DNA from: Pectinatus brassicae
GTDB lineage: Bacteria > Bacillota > Negativicutes > Selenomonadales > Selenomonadaceae
Length of the DNA stretch: 64,000 bases
Direction of reading: 5' to 3'
Assembly: GCF_014201835.1 (NCBI RefSeq)
Contig: NZ_JACHFH010000005.1
Coordinates: 1-64,000 of the forward strand
In this document: positions 1 to 7,762 of the stretch, in pieces
Layout of the letters: each line of letters opens with the position of its first letter
Numbering within the stretch: position 1 is the first letter of the stretch
Notes under the pieces: model-generated
What the model was told of the DNA's origin: nothing
Databases searched by the model: none
The model's input: the letters and a program-made list of their open reading frames with translations, nothing else
Translations under genes and position numbers: made by a program

Positions 1-98
1 CTACGGGGATAGCCTGTGGAGATAATGTAAGACGTGTTTTTTGCGCAACTATCTATGAAGCAGGAACCCCGCGACTTTAGTCGTGGGAGGTTCAGTTT
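1..98 (+). mobile_element. Right end of an IS200/IS605-family (TnpB) element
   Basis: The first 80 bases encode the C-terminus of a TnpB-type protein. They are followed at about 69-89 by a hairpin (CCCGCGAC, loop TTTA, GTCGTGGG) and then GAGGTTCA. This protein end plus hairpin is characteristic of the right end of IS200/IS605 elements, where the 3' part of the guide-bearing omega RNA (reRNA) overlaps the tnpB 3' end. In that family the bases just outside the element act as the guide, so sequence starting near 95-98 would be the guide here. The exact boundary is inferred. The left end lies outside the window. Confidence 0.75.
3..80 (+). CDS. tnpB: RNA-guided endonuclease TnpB, C-terminal end (partial)
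   Basis: Only the last 25 codons are present; the gene enters from the left edge. The readable end contains ACGDNVRR and finishes EAGTPRL, the typical TnpB/OrfB C-terminus next to the final RuvC-like and zinc-finger region. TnpB is the RNA-guided nuclease of IS200/IS605 elements and the ancestor of Cas12. Whether the rest of the gene is intact cannot be judged. The stop codon (TAG, 78-80) lies in the left arm region of the right-end hairpin, as usual for these elements. Confidence 0.75.
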   Translation, partial: TGIACGDNVRRVFCATIYEAGTPRL

Positions 99-143
99 AA
101 TACAGCCTTTATAGACATTGATAAGAATATTTTTGCTAAGGCC

Positions 144-428
144 ATGGCGTGTTTTAAAAATCCAAAATCATTTTTTGAAAAAGGCGATAGCAAAATTATG
201 GCTGATATTTTATTAGAACAGCTAAAAAAATTAGCTATGGATTATATTGAAGTCCAGCAAGAACGTCTTGACGAGTTTTATATTATGGCTATTAATAAAG
301 CTGTAGATATGCTTAAGGAAAATATCAAAGAACAGTTTGCCGATTATTATGTAAGTCTGCTTACGGCATTAGAAGGAAATATTGATATTGCGGTATTGCT
401 AAAAATAAAAGAAGAATTAAATAGTTAA
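144..428 (+). CDS. C-terminal remnant of an unidentified protein, probably cut by the TnpB element
   Basis: A 94-residue frame opens at ATG 144, but the same frame is open back to the tnpB stop at 78-80 and no convincing ribosome-binding site precedes the ATG. The most economical reading is that this is the 3' part of a longer gene truncated by the insertion element. The sequence is charged and helical (many K, E and L), with no membrane segment or cysteine motif I can recognise. I do not know its family. It ends 45 bases before the oppositely oriented hemolysin III gene and shares a terminator hairpin with it. Confidence 0.45.
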   Translation: MACFKNPKSFFEKGDSKIMADILLEQLKKLAMDYIEVQQERLDEFYIMAINKAVDMLKENIKEQFADYYVSLLTALEGNIDIAVLLKIKEELNS

Positions 429-435
429 AAATAAG

Positions 436-467
436 GTGCTGTTTACGAAGTTATGTAAACAGCCCCT
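436..467. terminator. Bidirectional terminator between convergent genes
   Basis: The 9-bp perfect stem GCTGTTTAC/GTAAACAGC (438-446 and 455-463), extendable with one mismatch, sits between two convergent reading frames. Confidence 0.6.
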
Positions 468-472
468 TTCCT

Positions 473-1114
473 TTATGATAATGGCAGAACATATTTAAAA
501 ATACTTATGAAATGTGATATACTGCCGCCTAGTACAAATAGATGCCAGACAGCATGATTATATGGTATCTTTTTATTAAGATAAAAGATGGTGCCAATAG
601 TATATAAAATACCACCAGCAAGCAGCCAATAAATGGCGGCACTTGGCAATACGGCTAACAGTGGTTTTACCATGATGACAGCCAGCCAGCCCATTATTAA
701 ATAACAAATAGTTGAAAAAATTTTAAAGCGTTTAACAAAAAATACTTTAAAAACTATGCCGACAATGGCGATGCTCCAGACAATGGCAAATAATGTCCAG
801 CCTAATGTGCCATGCAGTGATAATAGGGTGAAGGGAGTGTAATTACCGGCAATCAATATGTATATAGCTGAGTGATCAAATATTTTAAACAGTGATTTGA
901 TATGTTCTCTTTTAAAGCTATGATAAAGTGTTGAAGCTAAATACAAAAGTATTAGGGAGGTACCGTAGATAACAGCTGCGATCATATGCCAATGACCACC
1001 ATAGATATAGGCACGGGCTATTAAGAATATTAAAGCTAAAACGGCTAACCCTGTACCGATGCCATGCGTGATGGCATTTAATTTTTCTTCTAACACTGTA
1101 TTTATTTTAATCAT
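473..1114 (-). CDS. Hemolysin III family membrane protein (PAQR/TrhA)
   Basis: An integral membrane protein of 213 residues with seven hydrophobic segments, the size and topology of the bacterial hemolysin III (PAQR) family. Family signatures are visible: an N-terminal EEKLNAITHG, a SxLYHS motif near residue 65, DHSAIY near residue 80, and a C-terminal HAVWHLFVLGG. These His, Asp and Ser residues form the conserved putative metal-binding hydrolase site of the superfamily. The biological role is not settled; members have been linked to membrane-fluidity homeostasis. A longer frame begins 17 codons upstream, but AGAAGG lies 8 bases before the ATG at 1114, so I take that start. It appears monocistronic. 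Confidence 0.88.
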   Translation of the reverse strand: MIKINTVLEEKLNAITHGIGTGLAVLALIFLIARAYIYGGHWHMIAAVIYGTSLILLYLASTLYHSFKREHIKSLFKIFDHSAIYILIAGNYTPFTLLSLHGTLGWTLFAIVWSIAIVGIVFKVFFVKRFKIFSTICYLIMGWLAVIMVKPLLAVLPSAAIYWLLAGGILYTIGTIFYLNKKIPYNHAVWHLFVLGGSISHFISIFKYVLPLS

Positions 1115-1405
1115 ATATATACCTTCTTTCTTAGTTATATCATAAAAAAAGTGAATAACATTCATTTTTATGCTATTATACCATATTTTAAGAGCTGCAT
1201 TTGAATTTAGATAGCCCGAATAAAAAAATAAAACCGTAATAAAATGCTAAAATCAAACTATAATAATGATATTTGGCGATAATTTAGTTTTTTTCTAGTT
1301 TGACTTATTGCTGGTTTTAGAAAATATTGCAGCAGCTGTAAATGGAGAGTATAAATAAGCAGAAATTTGGTGTATAGTATTAATATAATAATGTAAAAGT
1401 GAGTG

Positions 1406-2356
1406 ATGCGGGATATGGATAGTAATTTTGTCGTTGCGGTAGGAGCAGTAGTTCCCATTTTTTGTTTGATGTTTGTCGGTGTTATGGTAAAAAAATATCA
1501 GCTGTTAAATGCAGAAGAACTAGTGCATATTAATCGTATGGTATTTAAAGTGTTTTTTTCAATTATGATGTTTTATAATATTTACAATACGGATTTAGCG
1601 ACAACATTTCAGCCTAATTTAATAATTTTTGCGGCAGTGGCATTGTTTGTTGTTTATATAATTGCTTTTTTAGGCATTGTGTATTGGGAAAAAAATGATA
1701 AGCGGCGTGGTGCGATGATTCAGGCTGTTTTTCGCAGTAATTTTGTACTATTAGGAATTCCACTTGTAGGCAATATTTTTGGTGATGATAAGATTGCTGT
1801 AACAACGATGATGATTGCTATAATTGTTCCATTATATAATATTTTAGGTGTTTTTACGTTGGAGACTTTTCGTGGCCATAAATTTTCTTTTTTACCGATT
1901 TTTATTCAGGTACTAAAAAATCCGATGATTGTTGGTGCTATTGTTGGGGCATTTTTTTTAATCGCAGGAATTCCTGTACCAAAAGCAGTATTAAAGCCTT
2001 TAGGTCAAATAACGGCAGCGACCAGTCCACTGGCACTTATAATACTTGGTGCTTCATTTCGTTTTGGCAGTACTAAAACACATCGTCCGCAGCTTATCTT
2101 TTGTATATTGGCAAGATTGATTATTGTGCCGGCAATTGTTTTGACAGCAGCTGTTTTTTGTGGTTTTCGCAGTGTGGAATTAGTAACGTTGGTCAGTATT
2201 TTTTGTACACCATGTGCCGTAGCATCATTTGCTATGGCGCAGCAAATGGATAGTGATGCAGAATTAGCGGGCAACTGTGTGGTGTTTACATCAGCCTTAT
2301 CCTGTATAACAATTTTTGGCTGGATTTTATTATTAAAATCGTTAAATTTGTTCTAA
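1406..2356 (+). CDS. AEC (auxin efflux carrier) family transporter
   Basis: A protein of about 316 residues, almost entirely hydrophobic, with roughly ten membrane segments in the two-halves arrangement of AEC/PIN-type permeases. The N-terminal GVMVKKYQLLNAEE followed by INRMVFKVFF is typical, as is the C-terminal segment near CTPCAVASFAMAQQM. Bacterial members export or import small organic acids such as malate; the substrate here cannot be read from sequence. Possible starts are GTG 1403, ATG 1406 and ATG 1415. None has a strong ribosome-binding site, so the N-terminus is uncertain by a few residues. The next gene, tcdA, starts about 60 bases downstream and may be cotranscribed. Confidence 0.85.
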   Translation: MRDMDSNFVVAVGAVVPIFCLMFVGVMVKKYQLLNAEELVHINRMVFKVFFSIMMFYNIYNTDLATTFQPNLIIFAAVALFVVYIIAFLGIVYWEKNDKRRGAMIQAVFRSNFVLLGIPLVGNIFGDDKIAVTTMMIAIIVPLYNILGVFTLETFRGHKFSFLPIFIQVLKNPMIVGAIVGAFFLIAGIPVPKAVLKPLGQITAATSPLALIILGASFRFGSTKTHRPQLIFCILARLIIVPAIVLTAAVFCGFRSVELVTLVSIFCTPCAVASFAMAQQMDSDAELAGNCVVFTSALSCITIFGWILLLKSLNLF

Positions 2357-2416
2357 ATAAATCCAACTAGTGTTATAATGATTGAGTAAAATATAAAAGC
2401 AAAGGATAGTATAAAT

Positions 2417-3175
2417 ATGTTAAATCAGTTCTCCCGTACGGAATTATTATATGGGAAAGAAGTTTTGCAAAAACTTAGTAATAAAAAAATAGCTGTTTTT
2501 GGTGTTGGCGGTGTTGGTGGTTATATAATTGAAGCGTTAGCTAGAGCTGGCGTTGGTCAGCTTGATATCATTGATGATGATAAGATATGTCTGACTAATA
2601 TTAATAGGCAGATATACGCTTTATATAATACTATTGGTCAATATAAGGTTGATGTGGCAAAAGAACGGGTTAGTCAGATAAACAAAAAATGCATTGTTAA
2701 TGCAATAAAGATATTTTATTCGCCAGAAACATCTTCTCAGTTTGAGTTTACACAATATGATTATGTGGTTGATGCTATTGATAGTGTTACTGGCAAGATC
2801 GAACTTGTTGTGCAGGCACAACAAGCAGGCACTAAAATAATAAGTGCGATGGGAGCCGGTAATAAAACTAATCCGTTGTTATTTGAAGTAACGGATATTT
2901 ATAAAACATCAGTTTGTCCTTTGGCTAAAGTTATGCGCAAGGAATTAAAAAAACGTAATATAGAACAGCTGAAGGTAGTTTATTCTCAGGAAAAACCAGC
3001 TGTGCCTATTGAAGATGACAGTAATAGTTGTAAAAATAATTGTGTTTGTCCGCCGGGCACGGCAAGAAAATGCACACATAAAAGACAGGTTCCGGCCAGT
3101 AATTCTTTTATACCACCAATTGTTGGGCTTATAATTGCCGGTGAAATAATAAATGAAATAGCAGATTGCAAATAA
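2417..3175 (+). CDS. tcdA: tRNA threonylcarbamoyladenosine dehydratase TcdA
   Basis: This E1-like ThiF/HesA-fold enzyme (252 residues) performs the ATP-dependent cyclisation of t6A37 to ct6A in tRNAs that read ANN codons. The adenylate-binding loop GVGGVGG lies at about residues 29-35. The D-x6-INRQ segment near residue 60 and the C-terminal Cys-rich stretch CKNNCVCPPGTARKC, before SFIPPIVGLIIAGEII, match the TcdA/CsdL (YgdL) branch rather than MoeB or ThiF. A strong terminator follows directly. The possible partner CsdE/SufE is not in this window. Confidence 0.92.
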   Translation: MLNQFSRTELLYGKEVLQKLSNKKIAVFGVGGVGGYIIEALARAGVGQLDIIDDDKICLTNINRQIYALYNTIGQYKVDVAKERVSQINKKCIVNAIKIFYSPETSSQFEFTQYDYVVDAIDSVTGKIELVVQAQQAGTKIISAMGAGNKTNPLLFEVTDIYKTSVCPLAKVMRKELKKRNIEQLKVVYSQEKPAVPIEDDSNSCKNNCVCPPGTARKCTHKRQVPASNSFIPPIVGLIIAGEIINEIADCK

Positions 3176-3180
3176 TTATG

Positions 3181-3214
3181 AAAAAACTCCGCTGATGTAT
3201 AGCGGAGTTTTTTC
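3181..3214. terminator. Terminator downstream of tcdA (and of the convergent pduO operon)
   Basis: AAAAAACTCCGCT, a short loop and AGCGGAGTTTTTTC form a GC-rich stem flanked by A and T runs, so it can act on both strands. Confidence 0.88.
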
Positions 3215-3250
3215 ATAATTATTATAGCGTATATTAAAGCAGAGAATAGT

Positions 3251-3748
3251 TTAATTTAATTCTTCTAAGCGCATCAATAAAAAGCATAAATCTGACAAGC
3301 GATTTAAATATAAACGATTGCGGTCAAAGACCATTTCCTGCTGGGCTAGATCAAGAACACGCCGCTCAGCGCGTCTGGTAGCAGTTCTGGCTAGATCTAA
3401 AAATGAACCGCATAATGTTTGACCAGGAACAATAAAAGCGGTCAATGGAGGTAATACGGCCTCTATTTCGTCAATAAGATTTTCAATCATATCAATTTCT
3501 TTTTGCTGGATACGCGGCTGGGTATTTATGCTGGCTAAATCAGCCATTAAGGCCATGTTCATTTCTTGTAAAAATTTAATGTTTTCTTTTATTTTTTCTT
3601 TTTGTGATGAAGCGCGGGCTAAAGCTAAAGCAGAGTTAATTTCATCAACGCTGCCATATGCTTCTACGCGAGGGGAATTTTTATCTACTCTTTGGCCTGT
3701 ATATAGACTTGTTTCACCTTTATCACCAGTTTTAGTACAAATTGACAT
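3251..3748 (-). CDS. pduO: PduO-type ATP:cob(I)alamin adenosyltransferase
   Basis: This enzyme transfers the 5'-deoxyadenosyl group of ATP to cob(I)alamin (or cob(I)yrinate diamide) to make coenzyme B12. The N-terminal TKTGDKGETSLYTG near residues 5-18 is the ATP-binding loop of the PduO family. The helix motif RTATRRAERRV near residue 128 carries the conserved arginines, and DEINSALALA is also typical. At 165 residues it is slightly shorter than many homologues because of a compact C-terminus. It has an AAGGAG site 8 bases before its ATG. It is the last gene of the minus-strand operon usp, gamma carbonic anhydrase, ndk, pduO, and ends at a shared terminator. Confidence 0.92.
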   Translation of the reverse strand: MSICTKTGDKGETSLYTGQRVDKNSPRVEAYGSVDEINSALALARASSQKEKIKENIKFLQEMNMALMADLASINTQPRIQQKEIDMIENLIDEIEAVLPPLTAFIVPGQTLCGSFLDLARTATRRAERRVLDLAQQEMVFDRNRLYLNRLSDLCFLLMRLEELN

Positions 3749-3762
3749 AGTGACACTCCTTG

Positions 3763-4191
3763 TTAGTTATCAAAAATTTCTGCTTCCGAAAAGAATATGT
3801 GGATTTCTTTATTGGCAGTTTCAGGACAGTCAGAAGCGTGGACAACATTATGCGTCTTGTCAGTAGCAAAGAGCTGACGAATTGTACCAGCTTCAGCTTT
3901 ACTAGGGTCAGTACAGCCATGCAGCTTTCTAACCCGGTTTATGATATCTTCGCCTTGCAATACAGCGGCGACTAAACGCCCTGAGGTCATAAAATCTACA
4001 AGACGGGTGTAAAATTCTTTACCAATGTGTTCTTCGTAATGTTTGGCGGCTAGTTTCTCGTTCATCCAAATCATTTTCATAGCTAAAATGTTAAAGTTGT
4101 TTTTTTCATACATTTCTAAAATTTTACCTATTTGAGAATTTTTAACGGCATCTGGTTTTATTAATATAAGTGTTTTTTCAGTATTATCCAA
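3763..4191 (-). CDS. ndk: Nucleoside diphosphate kinase
   Basis: Ndk moves the gamma phosphate of ATP to other (d)NDPs through a phosphohistidine. The active-site segment NVVHASDCPETA with catalytic His near residue 115 is present, together with the N-terminal TLILIKPDAV and the GTIRQLFA segment that binds nucleotide. The length of 142 residues is standard. The start codon lies inside the end of the upstream gamma carbonic anhydrase gene (8-base overlap), suggesting translational coupling. Only 14 bases separate it from pduO downstream. Confidence 0.96.
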   Translation of the reverse strand: MDNTEKTLILIKPDAVKNSQIGKILEMYEKNNFNILAMKMIWMNEKLAAKHYEEHIGKEFYTRLVDFMTSGRLVAAVLQGEDIINRVRKLHGCTDPSKAEAGTIRQLFATDKTHNVVHASDCPETANKEIHIFFSEAEIFDN

Positions 4192-4717
4192 TTGGCTGCA
4201 TCTCCTGTTTTTGTAGTTGGTACATCTTAGCTAACGAATGATAGTTATGTGCTGATTGATGTATTGCTTCAATTTCATCTTCGTGCAATTTGCGGTCAAT
4301 CTTATATGGTGATCCTGAAATTATGGAATTGGCAGGTAATTTCGCATTTAAAGGAATTAAGGTACCGGGCATAATAAGACTGTTTTCACCCAATGTTGAC
4401 ATTCCGAGCATTATTGAACCCATACCAATTATGCAATTATTGGCAATCTGGTCACAATGAAGAACCGTATTGTGGCCGATAGTGACATAATCACCAATTA
4501 TTGTTGAACGATTTTTCATAACATGAATAGTAGTATTATCTTGAATGTTTGTATATTGACCAACAACAATAGAACTCATGTCTCCCCGTAATACGGCATT
4601 ATACCAAATGCTGGAGTTGTCGCCAATGGTGACATCACCAATAATTACAGCTGTCTGAGCAATAAAAACATTTTTGCCGATTTTGGGTGTTTTGCCATCG
4701 AAAGAAATAATAGGCAT
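4184..4717 (-). CDS. Gamma carbonic anhydrase-like hexapeptide-repeat protein
   Basis: A left-handed beta-helix protein built from hexapeptide repeats (IGDVTIGDNSSIWYNAVLRGD and following turns). The His residues in IHVMK and GHNTVLH are the metal ligands expected for gamma-class carbonic anhydrase homologues (YrdA/CaiE/PaaY group). Many such proteins are annotated as carbonic anhydrases without proven activity, so CO2 hydration is only inferred. Start: ATG at 4717 has AGGAG eight bases upstream, whereas the GTG three codons earlier abuts that site. It is the second gene of the usp-gammaCA-ndk-pduO operon. Confidence 0.87.
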   Translation of the reverse strand: MPIISFDGKTPKIGKNVFIAQTAVIIGDVTIGDNSSIWYNAVLRGDMSSIVVGQYTNIQDNTTIHVMKNRSTIIGDYVTIGHNTVLHCDQIANNCIIGMGSIMLGMSTLGENSLIMPGTLIPLNAKLPANSIISGSPYKIDRKLHEDEIEAIHQSAHNYHSLAKMYQLQKQEMQPIG

Positions 4718-4729
4718 ATTAAACACTCC

Positions 4730-5110
4730 TTATTTGACAACCATTACTGGTATTTTAGAGATTTCTACTACTTTTTGGCTTTTGCTGCCAATGAGAGCAC
4801 CTTTGAAAAGTCCTAGTCCACGACTGCCGATTACAATTAAGTCAGCTTGTTCCTTTTCGGCTAATTCGACAATTGTTTTATGCACAGAACCACTTTCAAC
4901 ATGTTTTACAGCTTTAATGCCTTCGGGTAATTTTTTCCAAATGGCATCAAAAATCAGGTCACTAGGGATGTCTTTATTGATATGGCTTGCGACATAAACA
5001 AAATCGATTTGAGCACGACTTTTTTCAGCTAATTCAATAGCTCTGTCAACTGCCTTACATCCATCTACTGAGCCATCAGCTGCAACTATTATTTTTTTTA
5101 TTTTTTCCAT
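4730..5110 (-). CDS. Universal stress protein (UspA family)
   Basis: A single Usp domain of 126 residues. IIVAADGS at the N-terminus and GSRGLGLFKGALIGSKSQKVV near the C-terminus make the G-2x-G-9x-G(S/T) ATP-binding signature of the ATP-binding Usp class. Such cytoplasmic proteins respond to starvation and stress and usually act as dimers; no specific role can be assigned. The start at 5110 is set by GGAGGGG just upstream; the longer frame adds 18 codons of unlikely sequence. It leads the minus-strand operon, 12 bases before the carbonic anhydrase homologue. Confidence 0.9.
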   Translation of the reverse strand: MEKIKKIIVAADGSVDGCKAVDRAIELAEKSRAQIDFVYVASHINKDIPSDLIFDAIWKKLPEGIKAVKHVESGSVHKTIVELAEKEQADLIVIGSRGLGLFKGALIGSKSQKVVEISKIPVMVVK

Positions 5111-5217
5111 AATGGCCCCTCCTATAATATATTTACTATTCTTATCTTCGTTAAAATATAGCAAAATCCTTTTAAATAATAAATTTATTTTATAATTTAA
5201 TTAAGCTGGAAAAGAGA

Positions 5218-5254
5218 AAATGTCATCAGCAGGTTTGCTGATGACATTTTTGTT
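5218..5254. terminator. Terminator of the feo operon
   Basis: Perfect stem TGTCATCAGCA/TGCTGATGACA with flanking A and T runs on both sides. On the minus strand it directly follows the stop codon of the Cys-rich FeoB partner. Confidence 0.9.
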
Positions 5255-5429
5255 AATTTTTAGTTTTGCCTTGGTGGCAAGCACTGCAACCACCGCAGCT
5301 GCCATTACTGCTGCAGCAAGAGCTTTCACCCTTAAAAAAGTTGCAATAAATGTGATAGATTCCGTATAAAAATGCGGCTAGTAATATAGCGGCAATGATG
5401 TATGTGGCTATTGTTCCAGTAAGAGTCAT
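5253..5429 (-). CDS. FeoB-associated Cys-rich membrane protein
   Basis: A 58-residue gene on the minus strand. It starts at ATG 5429 with AGGAGGA seven bases upstream and stops at TAA 5253. The protein has one N-terminal membrane helix (about residues 5-28) followed by a short tail with clustered cysteines (CNFFKGESSCC, then CGGCSACH). This matches the small FeoB-associated cysteine-rich proteins common in Firmicutes, thought to assist ferrous-iron uptake or take the place of FeoC; the biochemical role is unproven. It begins 16 bases after feoB and closes the feoA-feoB operon. The stop overlaps the terminator region. Confidence 0.88.
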   Translation of the reverse strand: MTLTGTIATYIIAAILLAAFLYGIYHIYCNFFKGESSCCSSNGSCGGCSACHQGKTKN

Positions 5430-5445
5430 AGTAAAATCCTCCTAA

Positions 5446-7335
5446 TTAAAATCCTAACAGGCGACCTGCCTGATAGACAATAAGTGAAATAAACCAAGCA
5501 ACAAGAGAGGTGTAGGCAAATGCAAACAGCATCCATTTCCATTTACCAGTTTCTTTTTTTATAGTACCAAGTGCTGTTACACATGGTGAATAAAGCTGGG
5601 TAAATACCATAAAAGAAAAAGCTGACAAGGCGGTGAATGAGCCGCCTAGAGCGGTCATCATCTGGTTGGCAGCAGCTGCTGTATCGTCAGCAACATCACC
5701 AATGTTATAGAGGATTCCCATTGTGGAGATAACGGCTTCCTTAGCAACAACACCGGTGATCACAGCTGAACCGGCCTGCCAGGAATCAAAGCCCTGTAAT
5801 GCGAATAAATGTGATACACCAGCACCCAGATAAGCCAAAAAGCTTTGTGTCATTTCATCAGTGGGACCACTCATATTGTAATTGCTTAAAAACCAAATTA
5901 AAACTGACATAGCAAAGATAATTGTTCCAGCTTTGACCAGATAGCCTTTACCTTTATCCCATGTTTCCAGGAAAACGGTCTTCATATCGGGAATACGATA
6001 TGGCGGCAATTCCAATAAAAAAGTACTTTGTTTATCCTTAAAGGTAGTAACATTTAAAACTTTAGCCATTGCTATAGCCATTACTATACCAATTATATAC
6101 ATAGAAAAAACTATATTGGAAGCATTGTTTGGGAAAAATACGGCAGCAAATAATGCCATTACTGGTAATTTTGCACCACAGGTTAAAAATGGTGTAACAA
6201 GAATAGAAATCATACGGTCTTTTTCTGAGTCAAGCGCGCGTGCGCCCATGATAGCAGGAACACCACAGCCAAAACCCATGATAAGAGGCATTACCCCTTT
6301 ACCGGTAAGTCCGGCCCGGCGCATTACAGGATCCATAACAAAAGCAACACGTGCCATATAACCGGTACCATCAAGAAAGCTTAAGCAGAAAAATAAGGTA
6401 AAGATTAAAGGTACAAAGGTTAAAACACTGCCTACACCAGCAATAATACCGTCAACAATAAGTGACTGCAGCCAGCTGGCTACACCAATAGAGGCTAGGG
6501 TATTTGCGGCTACTCCGGAAAACCAGGTATTAAGCAGAAAATCAAGTTCATCAGCAATCGGCTGGCCTATCCAGGTGAAGGTGATTTCAAAAACACCATA
6601 GAGCATAAGAAGCAGTATGGGAAGTGCAATAAAACCGTTGGCTAATACACGGTCAATTTTTTCGGTTACACTGCTGCTGGCAACATTACTTGTATCAACT
6701 ATTTGGGCAATTATTGTATCGATTAAATTATAGCGGAGGGCAATAATTTGTTCTTCACATTTATCAGGATCTAACTGATCTTGTTTGATTTTTTCCACGG
6801 CAGCAATATGATTATCAATAAGTTCGCTGTTTTTATAATTGTGCATGACCGTTGAAGTGAAAATACTCAATAATTTTTTGATGCTCTTGTTGCTGCGGCC
6901 TACCGTTTCTACAACAGGCATACCAATTATTTCGGATAATTTATTGGTAGAGATTTTTAGGCCGCGTTTATTTGCTTCGTCCATCATATTCAAATCAATC
7001 AATATGGGAATGTGGTGTTCTAATAATTGCAAAGTTAAAAATAAGTTACGTTCTATATTTGATGAATCGATAACATCGACTACGATATCAGGTCGTTCAT
7101 TGAGAAGGTAATCAATAACGATTTGTTCTTCAGGTGAACGGGCATTTATACTGTATGTACCTGGTAAATCGACAATGGAAATTGCTCGATTATCATATTT
7201 GGCATAGCCAGTTTTTTTATCGACAGTAACGCCCGGCCAATTGCCTATTTTTTGGCGAATGCCGGTTAATTCATTGAATATCGTTGATTTTCCCGTGTTG
7301 GGATTACCAGTAAGTGCTACGGATAATGTTGACAT
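5446..7335 (-). CDS. feoB: Ferrous iron transport protein B
   Basis: An inner-membrane Fe(II) transporter with an N-terminal G-protein domain: G1 loop GNPNTGKST at residues 10-18, switch region near NWPGVTVD, G3 DLPG near 56 and the G4-type motif NMMD near 118. A helical GDI-like spacer follows, then the polytopic domain with two gate repeats, one containing FCLSFLDGTGYMARVAFVMD and the next FGCGVPAIMGAR; the Cys in this motif is a conserved pore residue. At 629 residues it is on the short side for the family. It follows feoA by 41 bases and is followed by its Cys-rich partner; the set is under a Fur-type promoter. Confidence 0.96.
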   Translation of the reverse strand: MSTLSVALTGNPNTGKSTIFNELTGIRQKIGNWPGVTVDKKTGYAKYDNRAISIVDLPGTYSINARSPEEQIVIDYLLNERPDIVVDVIDSSNIERNLFLTLQLLEHHIPILIDLNMMDEANKRGLKISTNKLSEIIGMPVVETVGRSNKSIKKLLSIFTSTVMHNYKNSELIDNHIAAVEKIKQDQLDPDKCEEQIIALRYNLIDTIIAQIVDTSNVASSSVTEKIDRVLANGFIALPILLLMLYGVFEITFTWIGQPIADELDFLLNTWFSGVAANTLASIGVASWLQSLIVDGIIAGVGSVLTFVPLIFTLFFCLSFLDGTGYMARVAFVMDPVMRRAGLTGKGVMPLIMGFGCGVPAIMGARALDSEKDRMISILVTPFLTCGAKLPVMALFAAVFFPNNASNIVFSMYIIGIVMAIAMAKVLNVTTFKDKQSTFLLELPPYRIPDMKTVFLETWDKGKGYLVKAGTIIFAMSVLIWFLSNYNMSGPTDEMTQSFLAYLGAGVSHLFALQGFDSWQAGSAVITGVVAKEAVISTMGILYNIGDVADDTAAAANQMMTALGGSFTALSAFSFMVFTQLYSPCVTALGTIKKETGKWKWMLFAFAYTSLVAWFISLIVYQAGRLLGF

Positions 7336-7376
7336 TTTATTCCTCCAAATTAACTATAAATTATTTGAACTGGTAG

Positions 7377-7631
7377 TTATAAAGCAGCTGTTGAGACAAT
7401 AATTTTTTGCGCATCAGCCAGGCGCAAAGATAAATTATATGAGCGAACACTTATGGCCATAGGATCACCTAACGGAGCACTGCGTAAAACTTTTAAGGCA
7501 GTGCCGGGAACCAAACCCATACTCATAAGACGCTCTTTTAATGGGGAGGGTTCCAGATATTCGATTTGTACGCGCTGTCCAGGTTTTATGGCAGCTAAAG
7601 TAATTTTTTCTGATGAAAGATTAGTGGACAT
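7377..7631 (-). CDS. feoA: Ferrous iron transport protein A
   Basis: A small cytoplasmic SH3-like protein of 84 residues that interacts with FeoB. The pattern IKPGQRVQIEYLEPSPLKERLMSMGLVPGT, ending in MAISVRSYNLSLRLADAQKI, is the FeoA domain. I place the start at ATG 7631, which has AGGAG seven bases upstream; the reading frame continues 33 codons further but that stretch covers the promoter. It is the first gene of the iron-uptake operon. Confidence 0.94.
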   Translation of the reverse strand: MSTNLSSEKITLAAIKPGQRVQIEYLEPSPLKERLMSMGLVPGTALKVLRSAPLGDPMAISVRSYNLSLRLADAQKIIVSTAAL

Positions 7632-7679
7632 AGTATCACTCCTAATATTGCTATTGATTTTAATTATCATTACAATAAT

Positions 7680-7708
7680 ATAATACAGATAATGATAATG
7701 ATTGTCAA
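7680..7708 (-). promoter_or_regulatory. feoA promoter with overlapping Fur box
   Basis: On the minus strand TTGACA (7703-7708), a 17-base spacer and TATTAT (7680-7685) form a near-consensus sigma-A promoter. The spacer holds GATAATGATAATGATTGTC (plus strand 7688-7706), which matches 17 of 19 bases of the classic Fur box. Fur-Fe(II) bound here would block RNA polymerase, giving iron repression of feoAB. Confidence 0.85.
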
Positions 7709-7720
7709 TAGCGAAATAAA

Positions 7721-7751
7721 AAAGCCGCACTTAAAATATAAAGTGCAGCCT
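7721..7751 (-). terminator. recJ terminator
   Basis: On the minus strand GCTGCACTT, a short loop and AAGTGCGGC are followed by seven T. It lies just downstream of the recJ stop. Confidence 0.85.
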
Positions 7752-7762
7752 TCAGGATATAA

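Noticed and set aside
3528-3975. Plus-strand open frames over pduO and ndk
   Set aside because: They are antisense shadows of well-conserved minus-strand enzymes and have no ribosome sites or family features. The same applies to antisense frames over feoB, ftsH, clpC, serA and others.
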